Assembly (NCBI GenBank): GCA_028285545.1
Contig: JANQPA010000050.1
Location: forward strand, 62,001 to 126,000
DNA from: Saprospiraceae bacterium
GTDB taxonomy: Bacteria; Bacteroidota; Bacteroidia; Chitinophagales; Saprospiraceae
Direction of reading: 5' to 3'
DNA: 64,000 bases
Shown here piece by piece: positions 36,065 to 43,379 of the stretch. Numbering within the stretch: the stretch's first letter is position 1; each line of letters opens with the position of its first letter. A model generated the notes under the pieces. The model was given only the letters and a program-made list of their open reading frames with translations, had not been told where the DNA came from and did not search any database. Position numbers and translations under genes: made by a program.

Positions 36065-36610
36065 TTATTTTTTTGTTTTTCTCAACATTTTAGGATCCAC
36101 CTGCATATATAGGCTATAGCCTAATCGTTCCAGGGCGATCACAAAATTTTTATTACTTCTTTGTTCCAAAAGCTGGCCTTTCAATCCTACCAAACGGCCG
36201 GAGATGATTTCTACCCAGTCTCCCGTTTCAAGCTTATTGCCCTGAACCAATTCCATGTCAACCTGTTCTCCCACAACCTGTCTGAGTATGTTGATCTCAT
36301 GTTCAGGAATAGAAATCAGGTTTTTAGAAATTTTTACAAAGTTCACAACATCAGAAGTCTCCAATACTGGAACATATTGGTCTTTGATAATTTTCACAAA
36401 GACATAGCAGCTGATTAATGGCAGCTCTAGATGTTTTATTTTTCTAGTGTAATAGCGTGTTACTTTCTGTAATGGCAAAAAGCAGTGAATGCCTTTATCT
36501 GTCAACTGTTTATGAACGATCTTTTCTCGTTTATATTTGGTATAAACGGCAAACCATCTTTCTTCGTGTTTATCTAAGTGATTTTCTTGTGCTATCGCCT
36601 TTGTATTCAT
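36065..36610 (-). CDS. NusG-family specialised antiterminator, UpxY/RfaH-like
   Basis: 181 residues. The NGN domain has RWFAVYTKYKREKIVHKQL near 18-36, FLPLQKVTRYYTRKIKHLELPLISCYVFV near 44-72. The KOW motif is GDWVEIISGRLVGLKGQLLE near 128-147. In Bacteroides, UpxY proteins from the start of each capsule operon prevent early termination in their own operon; LoaP and RfaH act likewise. It sits among the first genes of the locus and upstream of the 432-bp gap with its large hairpin, so action on the rest of the 36-kb transcript is likely. Confidence 0.9.
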   Translation of the reverse strand: MNTKAIAQENHLDKHEERWFAVYTKYKREKIVHKQLTDKGIHCFLPLQKVTRYYTRKIKHLELPLISCYVFVKIIKDQYVPVLETSDVVNFVKISKNLISIPEHEINILRQVVGEQVDMELVQGNKLETGDWVEIISGRLVGLKGQLLEQRSNKNFVIALERLGYSLYMQVDPKMLRKTKK

Positions 36611-36644
36611 AATTTTGGTTTTTGAGATATATAAAAACTAAGGC

Positions 36645-37946
36645 TTATAATCTCCAATAGAGCATGCCATTTTCATTTTGGGGTCTTTCATAAATACCTT
36701 TGATGTCCATCAATAATGGCTCCTCTTTCATAATGGATTTGTAATAATCAAAATCGAGCTTCAAGTATTCATTATGGCTAACCGCAATTATTACAGCATC
36801 ATAGTCATTAGAGGGATTATCAATTAAGGTCAAGCCATATTCATGGGCAACTTCGTTGGGAGAAGCATGAGGGTCCACAACGTGTACATTAATTGAATAC
36901 TGCATTAATTCTCTTATGAGGTCTGCGACTTTAGAGTTGCGAATATCGGATACATTTTCTTTAAAGGTGATTCCCATGACCAGGATTTTGGCATCGCCTG
37001 GGCTTTTTTCCCTTTGTATGAGAATTTGGACCAATTTTTTTGCGATAAAAGAGGGCATGCTGTCGTTAATTCGCCTACCACTTAATATCACCTGAGGATC
37101 ATAACCAATTTGCTTGGATTTATGTAGCAAATAATAAGGATCTACACTAATACAATGCCCGCCTACCAATCCAGGATAAAATTTCAAAAAATTCCATTTG
37201 GTGCTGGCTGCTGCTAAGACCTCACGAGTATCTATATTCAGTTTGTCAAAAATGATGGATAATTCATTCATTAGGGAGATATTCAAATCCCTTTGTGTAT
37301 TTTCGATAACTTTGGCAGCTTCCGCTACTTTAATGGAAGAGGCTTTATGGATACCCGCAGTTATGACACTTCCGTATACTTTTGCAATTACATCTAGGGC
37401 TTCCTCATCACTACCGGATACAACTTTGACGATTGTGGCCAGCGTTTTGACCTTATCTCCCGGGACAATTCGTTCGGGTGAATAGCCAATTTTGAAGTCC
37501 CGACCTACCTTTAAGCCAGATTTTTCTTCCAGAATAGGTAAACAATCTTCCTCTGTACAACCTGGATAAACGGTTGATTCATAAACTACATAATCACCCC
37601 GTTTTAGGTATGTTCCAATTGTTTGGGAAGCCTTAAAAACAGGTGTTAGGTTAGGTACTTTGTGCTCATCTACTGGTGTTGGAACGGCCACAATATGAAA
37701 GTGGGCCTGAGCAAGATCTGTTGGATCAGAAGTAAATAAAATATCTTTATTTTCAAAGGCAGATGATTCTAATTCATTGGAAGGGTCGATATTCTTTTTC
37801 ATCAATTCGACTCTTTCAATATTGATATCAAAGCCAATAACGCTAAACTTTTTAGCCAATTCCAAAGCTAAAGGCAAGCCAACATATCCTAATCCGGTAA
37901 CGGAAATTTTCTTCTTTTTTTCGAGTAGATCTTGGTACACTTTCAA
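36645..37946 (-). CDS. UDP-N-acetylhexosamine 6-dehydrogenase, TviB/WbpO (WbpA role)
   Basis: 433 residues. VTGLGYVGLPLALELAKKF near 16-34 is the NAD site. FDINIERVELMKKNIDPSNE near 39-58 is typical of the TviB/WbpO group. VAVPTPVDEHKVPNLTPV near 87-104, YESTVYPGCTEEDCLPIL near 122-139, GYSPERIVPGD near 153-163 and GGHCISVDPYYL near 262-273 hold the catalytic Cys. It oxidises C6 of UDP-GlcNAc (or GalNAc) to the uronic acid, the first step before WbpB. The start is TTG at 37946; a GTG two codons on is also possible. It lies 6 bp after wbpE. Confidence 0.9.
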   Translation of the reverse strand: MKVYQDLLEKKKKISVTGLGYVGLPLALELAKKFSVIGFDINIERVELMKKNIDPSNELESSAFENKDILFTSDPTDLAQAHFHIVAVPTPVDEHKVPNLTPVFKASQTIGTYLKRGDYVVYESTVYPGCTEEDCLPILEEKSGLKVGRDFKIGYSPERIVPGDKVKTLATIVKVVSGSDEEALDVIAKVYGSVITAGIHKASSIKVAEAAKVIENTQRDLNISLMNELSIIFDKLNIDTREVLAAASTKWNFLKFYPGLVGGHCISVDPYYLLHKSKQIGYDPQVILSGRRINDSMPSFIAKKLVQILIQREKSPGDAKILVMGITFKENVSDIRNSKVADLIRELMQYSINVHVVDPHASPNEVAHEYGLTLIDNPSNDYDAVIIAVSHNEYLKLDFDYYKSIMKEEPLLMDIKGIYERPQNENGMLYWRL

Positions 37947-37952
37947 TGTTTT

Positions 37953-39080
37953 TTATTTGAAAAATCCTTTTACAGTATCTGTAATATAATTCAGCATTTC
38001 GTCTGTTAACTCAGTATGCATGGGCAAAGAAATTACCGTTTTGCATAAATAATCGGTAACTGGTAATTTTTCTATTCCTTTAGAGGATTCCTTATAGGCT
38101 TCCTGCTCATAGAGAGGAACAGGGTAATAAATCATGGAGGGAATTCCATTTTCTTTTAGATATGCTTGAAGAGCATCTCTATCACCTTCTTTAACCACCA
38201 ATGTGTATTGATGAAAAACATGGCTTGAAAAGCCACTTCTCAATGGTGTTTGTAGTTGAGGAGTCTCAGCAAAAGCCTGATCATAAAAATCTGCTGCCTT
38301 TCGTCGAGCTGCAGCAAATTCATCCAAATGTTTAAGCTTAATATTCAGAATCGCAGCCTGGATAGAATCCAATCTGGAATTAACACCCACATATTTATGA
38401 TAGTATCTTTTGTTCTGGCCATGATTAGCTACCATTCTGATCATATTAGCTAATTCATCATCATTAGTTGAAATAGCTCCTGCATCCCCATATGCACCGA
38501 GATTTTTGGATGGATAAAAGGAAGTACATCCTATATGTCCAATTGTCCCCGTTTTTTGATTAGTTCCTTCACTAGTTTTATAGTCAGCTCCTATTGCCTG
38601 AGCATTATCCTCTACTACAAATAAATTGTGTTTTCGGGCTAAACTCATAATCGGTTCCATATCGCAACTTTGACCAAAAAGGTGAACAGGAACAATGGCT
38701 TTTGTTTTCGAAGTTATGGCTGGTTCAATAAGCTCTGAAGTGACGTTGAATGATTTAGGATCAACATCTACCATGACAGGTTTTAACTGAAGCAATGCGA
38801 TAACTTCAGCTGTTGCTACATAGGTAAAAGCGGGAACAATCACTTCATCGCCTGGTTGTAATCCAAGAGCCATTAACGCGATTTGAAGGGCATCTGTTCC
38901 ATTTGCACAGGGAATAACATGCTTAGCATCTAAATAACTCTCCATAGATGCTTGGAAAGCTTTTACTGCAGGACCATTAATATAAGCTGTAGAACCTAGG
39001 ACCTCTAAAACAGCGGCATCAATTTCCTTTTGAAACCTTAAATATTGTGTTTTGAGGTCTACCATTTGTATATTCTGCAT
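37953..39080 (-). CDS. wbpE: UDP-2-acetamido-2-deoxy-3-oxo-glucuronate aminotransferase, WbpE type
   Basis: 375 residues from ATG 39080 (MQNIQMVDLKTQYLRFQKEID); an ATG at 39116 would add 12 residues and overlap lhgO by 23 bp. CANGTDALQIALMALGLQPGDEV, FGQSCDMEPIM, VVEDNAQAIGADY and CTSFYPSKNLGAYGDAGA with the PLP lysine near 192 follow WbpE closely. GQNKRYYHKYVGVNSRLDSIQAA is also characteristic. It adds the 3-amino group from glutamate, releasing 2-oxoglutarate that WbpB can use. The neighbours lhgO and the WbpA-type dehydrogenase belong to the same pathway. Confidence 0.93.
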   Translation of the reverse strand: MQNIQMVDLKTQYLRFQKEIDAAVLEVLGSTAYINGPAVKAFQASMESYLDAKHVIPCANGTDALQIALMALGLQPGDEVIVPAFTYVATAEVIALLQLKPVMVDVDPKSFNVTSELIEPAITSKTKAIVPVHLFGQSCDMEPIMSLARKHNLFVVEDNAQAIGADYKTSEGTNQKTGTIGHIGCTSFYPSKNLGAYGDAGAISTNDDELANMIRMVANHGQNKRYYHKYVGVNSRLDSIQAAILNIKLKHLDEFAAARRKAADFYDQAFAETPQLQTPLRSGFSSHVFHQYTLVVKEGDRDALQAYLKENGIPSMIYYPVPLYEQEAYKESSKGIEKLPVTDYLCKTVISLPMHTELTDEMLNYITDTVKGFFK

Positions 39081-39093
39081 TCCCTTAGATTTT

Positions 39094-40311
39094 TTATGCG
39101 GGCTTAATGTATTCATGAATATGTTTTATTGCTTTTTCGGTAATGGTTTCTCCAATGGCTAAAGAAGAGGTAGCAGCTGGAGACGGAGCATTACACACAT
39201 TAATCATTCTTTTTTGCTCTAAAATGACATAATCATCTACCAATTCACCATCCGGAGCACAAGCCATAGCCCTCACCCCGGATCCTCCTCTTTTCAGATC
39301 ATCCATACCAACCTCAGGAATTAAATGTTGCAAAGCTGATACGAAAGCCTTTTTAGAATAAGACCTATATAATTCATCTAAGCCTTGTCTCCAATATTTA
39401 TAGGCTAAGCGATGGAAACCACTATATGATAAAACTTCAGTTAGTTCTTTTAAATTAAAATCCCAACGGCTATATCCTTCTCTACTAAAGGCCAAAACAG
39501 CATTAGGTCCAGCCTCTATCCCTCCTTCAATCATTCGGGTATAGTGAACCCCTAGAAAAGGGAAATTAGGATTCGGAACTGGGTAAATCAGGTTATTCAC
39601 CAAATTTTGTTTTTCTTCTGCTAACTCATAGTATTCGCCTCTAAACGGTAGGATTTTAATCTTATTATCAGGCATTGTCATTTTGGCAATCTTGTCTGAG
39701 TATAAACCTGCACAATTTATCACCAATTTAGCACGGATCTCTTTGTTATTAGTTACAACAATAACTTCTCCCTGATTAGATTTAATATCAATGACCTTAT
39801 GGCCTAATAAAATATTCTGACCTTTGTCAAGAATATTTTTTTTATAGGCATTGGCTACTGATTTATAATTAATAATACCAGCTTGAGGTACCCAAATGGA
39901 TTCTATTGCATTAACATGGGGTTCGATTTCCAGGGTTTCATCTTTAGAAATTTTTCGAATACCCTCTAAACCATTGGCCAGGCCATGTTTTAAAATCTTG
40001 TCTAAAGCAGGTTTTTCTTCTTCTTTTGTAGCAACAATAACTTTACCGCAAATTTCATTTGGAATATCATTTTGCTCACAAAAGGGAAGCAGTAATTCAT
40101 AACCTCTGCGACAATTTAAAGCCTTCAGGCTACCCGGTTTATAATAGATTCCTGAGTGAATAACCCCACTATTATGTCCTGTTTGATGCTGAGCAACCTC
40201 CAATTCTTTATCCAATATGATCACCCTGATATCATTTTGCTTTTCAAGCAATTGATAAGCTGTTGCTAATCCTACAATTCCGGCCCCTATGATGCAAACA
40301 TCTGCCTCCAT
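39094..40311 (-). CDS. lhgO: L-2-hydroxyglutarate oxidase (dehydrogenase), FAD-dependent
   Basis: 405 residues. ADVCIIGAGIVGLATAYQLLE at 3-23 is the FAD site. QHQTGHNSGVIHSGIYYKPGSLKA near 41-64 is the LhgO signature, with GIINYKSVANAY near 145, INCAGLYSDKIAKM near 200 and SGVRAMACAPDGELVDDYVI near 345-365. It oxidises L-2-hydroxyglutarate to 2-oxoglutarate, passing electrons to the respiratory chain. It is the second gene of the polysaccharide operon, directly before wbpE, which makes a housekeeping role less likely and recycling of the WbpB by-product plausible. Confidence 0.92.
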   Translation of the reverse strand: MEADVCIIGAGIVGLATAYQLLEKQNDIRVIILDKELEVAQHQTGHNSGVIHSGIYYKPGSLKALNCRRGYELLLPFCEQNDIPNEICGKVIVATKEEEKPALDKILKHGLANGLEGIRKISKDETLEIEPHVNAIESIWVPQAGIINYKSVANAYKKNILDKGQNILLGHKVIDIKSNQGEVIVVTNNKEIRAKLVINCAGLYSDKIAKMTMPDNKIKILPFRGEYYELAEEKQNLVNNLIYPVPNPNFPFLGVHYTRMIEGGIEAGPNAVLAFSREGYSRWDFNLKELTEVLSYSGFHRLAYKYWRQGLDELYRSYSKKAFVSALQHLIPEVGMDDLKRGGSGVRAMACAPDGELVDDYVILEQKRMINVCNAPSPAATSSLAIGETITEKAIKHIHEYIKPA

Positions 40312-40320
40312 ATTATATGA

Positions 40321-40854
40321 CTATGTTTTTGACCAAAGTAACAATGGATCTGGCTCAAACATGGATTTGTCCAAATCGTCAAATTCTTCATTATTATAGA
40401 TCAAATACCTGATTTTTCGATTAATAATATCCTCTGCCTTACTTATTAAATTCAAGAGGTATCCTCTATCTATATCACCAATAAAAATTAAATCTATGAT
40501 AGAGCTATCTATCCCTCTAGAAAAGTCACCAGTAACCAATACCTGCTCTATATCTCCTAATCTGTTGATTACATTTTCAATAATGCTATCCAAACCAACA
40601 TGTTTGAGTAGAATATTGTGTAATTCATTAAATAAAGGATGGTTGGTATTGGCCTGAAAGATTTTTTTATTGCCAATCAATTTGGATGTCAACATACCTG
40701 CCTTTTCTAATCGGTTGAGCTCAACTCGGATTGCATTGGAAGAATCCCCAAATTCGCTTTCCAGGCTGCGAAGATAGGCAGTAGTACTACTATTGAGGAA
40801 AAACTTCAGTAGTAACTTAATTCTAGTTTTTGAGGATATGATTGCTTCTATCAT
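40321..40854 (-). CDS. Winged-helix regulator fused to a nucleotidyltransferase-like domain
   Basis: 177 residues from ATG 40854 (MIEAIISSKTRIKLLLKFFLN). A TTG at 40875 would add seven residues but lies inside a palindrome. The first 70 residues form an ArsR/MarR-like winged helix: TRIKLLLKFFL, LRSLESEFGDSSNAIRVELNRLEKAGML and a KLIGNKKIFQANTNHPL wing. Residues 95-177 resemble a minimal nucleotidyltransferase fold (EQVLVTGDFSRGIDSSIIDLIFIG) with a worn catalytic motif. It is the first gene of the 40-kb operon, with an operator-like palindrome at its start. Role as local regulator is inferred. Confidence 0.8.
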   Translation of the reverse strand: MIEAIISSKTRIKLLLKFFLNSSTTAYLRSLESEFGDSSNAIRVELNRLEKAGMLTSKLIGNKKIFQANTNHPLFNELHNILLKHVGLDSIIENVINRLGDIEQVLVTGDFSRGIDSSIIDLIFIGDIDRGYLLNLISKAEDIINRKIRYLIYNNEEFDDLDKSMFEPDPLLLWSKT

Positions 40855-40875
40855 TTGAGTAAAAAAATTACTCAA
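40855..40875. promoter_or_regulatory. Operator-like palindrome before the regulator gene
   Basis: TTGAGTAA and TTACTCAA are perfect 8-bp inverted arms with a 5-bp A spacer, ending right at the ATG at 40854. It overlaps the ribosome-binding area and lies about 110 bp downstream of the predicted promoter. Autoregulation by the winged-helix protein is the simplest reading. Confidence 0.7.
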
Positions 40876-40992
40876 TTTTAAAATAACATTTTAACTGTCA
40901 GGACTTAACCTATTGGTAGTTCCTGTAAAAAAAACAGCTAAAAATGAGTTTTTGGAATAAAAAATTGAATAAAAACTTCAATTTAAGCAGCC

Positions 40993-41023
40993 CAAAGGTA
41001 AAACTCCCATGGATATTTGCAAA
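40993..41023 (-). promoter_or_regulatory. Bacteroidota-type promoter of the polysaccharide operon
   Basis: On the minus strand, TTTG (41023-41020), a 19-bp spacer and TACCTTTG (41000-40993) match the sigma-ABfr consensus TTTG-N19-21-TAnnTTTG exactly. Transcription would start near 40986, giving a leader of about 130 nt before the regulator ATG. Confidence 0.75.
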
Positions 41024-41097
41024 ATTTTCTCAAAAGATTGACAAAAAATTTTACCTAAAGTTAAGCAGGTATATTTGTTTATTTCGAATTATTAAAC

Positions 41098-41559
41098 TTA
41101 ATATATCCACTCAAATAGATAATGTTCTTCATATTCAATGCCTTGGGTATTAAGAATTGCTACATATTCATTTTTAAAAGATGTGTTTTTGTGATGAAAT
41201 TCTTGATTTTCGATATACCTTCTCAATTGAGGAATGCGCGAATGGTCTACTGAAAAGGCACCGTACCCTCTTTGCCATGCAAATTTATGAGGTAGTATAC
41301 CTTGTTGGTTTAACCACCTGGAAGAATTGGCCTTTATTTGACACATAAGGACAGATATATTTGCAGAAGGCTTTATTCGGAAAAGAAGGTGAATATGGTC
41401 AGGCATTCCGTTAATTTTTAAAGGGACCTGGCCTTCATTCCTGATTATGCCCCCTATGTATTGATATAAACCTTGGGATATCGATTTTGGTATTATAGCT
41501 TGACGGTATTTAACTGCAAATACGGCATGGATGTAAATTTGTGTGTAGGTGTTAGCCAT
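41098..41559 (-). CDS. REP-associated tyrosine transposase (Y1/HUH, IS200/IS605-like)
   Basis: 153 residues from ATG 41559 (MANTYTQIYIHAVFAVKYRQ). A longer frame to 41646 runs through palindromes and is unlikely. The HUH motif is MPDHIHLLF (His 55 and 57) and the catalytic Tyr is in LRRYIENQEFHH near 115. PHKFAWQRGYGAFSVDHS near 90-107 is typical. No TnpB is present and no insertion-sequence ends were found around it; REP-like hairpins cluster just upstream, as expected for a RAYT. It lies at the outer end of the polysaccharide locus, convergent on nothing. It appears intact. Confidence 0.9.
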   Translation of the reverse strand: MANTYTQIYIHAVFAVKYRQAIIPKSISQGLYQYIGGIIRNEGQVPLKINGMPDHIHLLFRIKPSANISVLMCQIKANSSRWLNQQGILPHKFAWQRGYGAFSVDHSRIPQLRRYIENQEFHHKNTSFKNEYVAILNTQGIEYEEHYLFEWIY

Positions 41560-41595
41560 GATGTTTTTTGGTTTATGATGATTGTTTCTTGTGTC

Positions 41596-41674
41596 GCCGC
41601 TATGCGGCTGTATGTGATGATCTTTTAGGCCTTTGGCTTGCGCCAAAGGTTTGAGTATTTCGCCGTTACACGGC
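41596..41674. repeat. REP-like palindromes, group 1
   Basis: Three hairpins in 79 bp: GCCGC-TAT-GCGGC (41596-41608), CCTTTGGC-TTGC-GCCAAAGG (41630-41649) and GCCG-TTACA-CGGC (41662-41674). They are GC-rich in AT-rich DNA and lie directly upstream of the RAYT start. Confidence 0.8.
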
Positions 41675-41918
41675 TTTATTATTTGGGGTAACCTTCATTT
41701 TACTCTCTCTAATCATATGCTAATACCTATCTTAGAGTATGCAGTGTTTGCAAACAAAGTCAAGTATCAAAAGCTGGCTTAGGCGTAGTAACAAATTTCT
41801 TTATATCAAGTCCATGTATCCAAAGCAAAGGAAAGGCAGTGTCATGACCATGCTTGGAGGTATGCTTTTTCATAAGGCGATGTCAAGCTTCAAAACCTTG
41901 TGGTAGCTTTATAGTGAT

Positions 41919-42006
41919 CTCCTAAGTCGCATCGCGGCTAAGGAGTATAACGTAGGGCGTCAGCCCTACGCCGGAGGAAACATAAAGATAAAAGCCGCAT
42001 CGCGGC
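41919..42006. repeat. REP-like palindromes, group 2
   Basis: Three hairpins in 88 bp: CTCCTAAGTCGC-ATC-GCGGCTAAGGAG (41919-41945, one mismatch and one wobble), CGTAGGGC-GTCA-GCCCTACG (41951-41970, perfect) and GCCGC-ATC-GCGGC (41994-42006). The GCCGC-N3-GCGGC core is shared with group 1 and with the hairpin at 53363-53399. The last one ends 4 bp from the stop of the T9SS gene and could serve as its 3' end. Confidence 0.8.
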
Positions 42007-42010
42007 GACA

Positions 42011-43135
42011 CTACTGCTTCAAAAACCTTCGAACTATCCTTTCTTGTCTGGTTTGTAAAATCATAAGATAAAACCCTGGATTTAAGTCACCAACCTCTAT
42101 ATGATGCCTACTCTCGAAATCCTTAAATGGAGCCTGAATTAAACTATTACCATTCATGTCATTAATAGAAATGAAACCCTTGGTAATATCCTGTGCCCCT
42201 GAACGGATATATAATTTATTCTGAACAATGGTTGGATAGATCTCTAAATCGAAGGAAGGCAAGAAGTCAATGGCTATTACCTCAGAATAAACTTCTGTTC
42301 CATCGAAATCTACCTGGCGCAGCCGATAATAATTGATACCAGAGGCAGGAAAAGCATCGATTAATGTATATTCCTTTCTCTTTTGACTATTACCCTGGCC
42401 TGAAACCCGATCTATCTCCTCAAAGTCATTATAACTGGTTTTTCGTTCAACAATGAAATGAGCATTATTCTGTTCGGAGGCTGTAGCCCAGGAAAGCCAA
42501 ATCTTATCTCCTTTGATTTGCCCCGACCAATTTATTAAGGATACAGGAAGAAGTACTGATCCCATAATAATTACATTATCAATACGCATGCTAGCTGCCT
42601 GTGCTGCAATATTTTGTCGGTATGGGTATATCCTGAATGTTATGGTACCGCCAGGAGCACTTTGAGCATTAAAACTATAAGATTGATTCCTACAGGAGCT
42701 TATTGAATTAGAGCCCGAACCCAAATAATGGCTGTTAGAACCAAAACCGTCTATGCTATAATACACATCAAATCTTCTTGCTCCATTTACTGAGGAAATA
42801 TTAGAATTAAAAGAAAAACCACTTACAATCAAATCATATCCGTTACGAGCTGTAGCCTCAAATTCCAAAAAACTTCCACTCTGGCTATAATCACTGATAG
42901 GCCAAAAATTTGTTGACCAGCTTTCAGCCCCCGAACATTCGTCAGGACTTCCATTATTATTGCCACCACTGATAGAGGCTTTTGCAGTACTTACTTTCCA
43001 GGAGTGTGAAGATGCTGAAATAGGAGTGGAGGGAACAGCAGAGGAAATGTTTTCAAATGTCCAGTTTGCTATGCTCTGCGAGGTTAATCCCAGGCAAAAA
43101 AAGGCCTGGAAAAAGAATATACTTATCTTTTTCAT
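42011..43135 (-). CDS. Secreted protein with T9SS type A sorting domain
   Basis: 374 residues. A signal peptide covers about 1-22 (KKISIFFFQAFFCLGLTSQS). Residues about 25-195 form a beta-rich domain with serine- and asparagine-rich stretches, no recognised family. LPVSLINWSGQIKGDKIWLSWATASEQNN near 195-222 and INYYRLRQVDFDGTEVYSE near 265 are the fibronectin-like lead-in common before sorting domains. The last 75 residues (LEIYPTIVQNKLYI to GFYLMILQTRQERIVRRFLKQ) are a standard T9SS C-terminal signal. It would be exported across the outer membrane and anchored or released. Function unknown. Confidence 0.88.
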   Translation of the reverse strand: MKKISIFFFQAFFCLGLTSQSIANWTFENISSAVPSTPISASSHSWKVSTAKASISGGNNNGSPDECSGAESWSTNFWPISDYSQSGSFLEFEATARNGYDLIVSGFSFNSNISSVNGARRFDVYYSIDGFGSNSHYLGSGSNSISSCRNQSYSFNAQSAPGGTITFRIYPYRQNIAAQAASMRIDNVIIMGSVLLPVSLINWSGQIKGDKIWLSWATASEQNNAHFIVERKTSYNDFEEIDRVSGQGNSQKRKEYTLIDAFPASGINYYRLRQVDFDGTEVYSEVIAIDFLPSFDLEIYPTIVQNKLYIRSGAQDITKGFISINDMNGNSLIQAPFKDFESRHHIEVGDLNPGFYLMILQTRQERIVRRFLKQ

Positions 43136-43346
43136 TTTTGGTTCTTGGAGTTCTCGCTAATATCGGTTGGAAAGCTAGGATATGTAAATTGCACCACACA
43201 TCAAATGGTAGAACAATTGAATTCAATGTATAAGTTTTTAAATAAATAATCAAACTTTGGAGGGGAAAAAAGGGTAGGTGAGCGTACCTTATATTTATAT
43301 TAGATTAGAGTATAAGAATGTGATGTTTTCACGGATTCACGGATTC

Positions 43347-43372
43347 ACGGATTCACGAACCCGTGAATCCGT
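43347..43372 (-). terminator. Hairpin downstream of metH, within an 8-bp tandem repeat
   Basis: ACGGATTCACG and CGTGAATCCGT form a perfect 11-bp stem with a 4-base loop, 8 bp after the metH stop. The CACGGATT unit is repeated three times (43331-43354), giving alternative stems. There is no T-run, so a processing or Rho-linked 3' end is as likely as intrinsic termination. Confidence 0.5.
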
Positions 43373-43379
43373 ATAAACT

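Larger units (their letters stand above)
41560..42010. other. 451-bp gap with REP-like hairpins upstream of the RAYT gene
   Basis: No gene. Two groups of GC-rich hairpins (41596-41674 and 41919-42006) flank a plain AT-richer stretch of about 240 bp (41,680-41,918) in which I see nothing definite. Confidence 0.7.

Noticed and set aside
41560-41646. N-terminal extension of the transposase (start at 41646)
   Set aside because: The extra 29 residues read through REP-like palindromes and have no family counterpart; ATG 41559 gives the normal Y1 transposase start.
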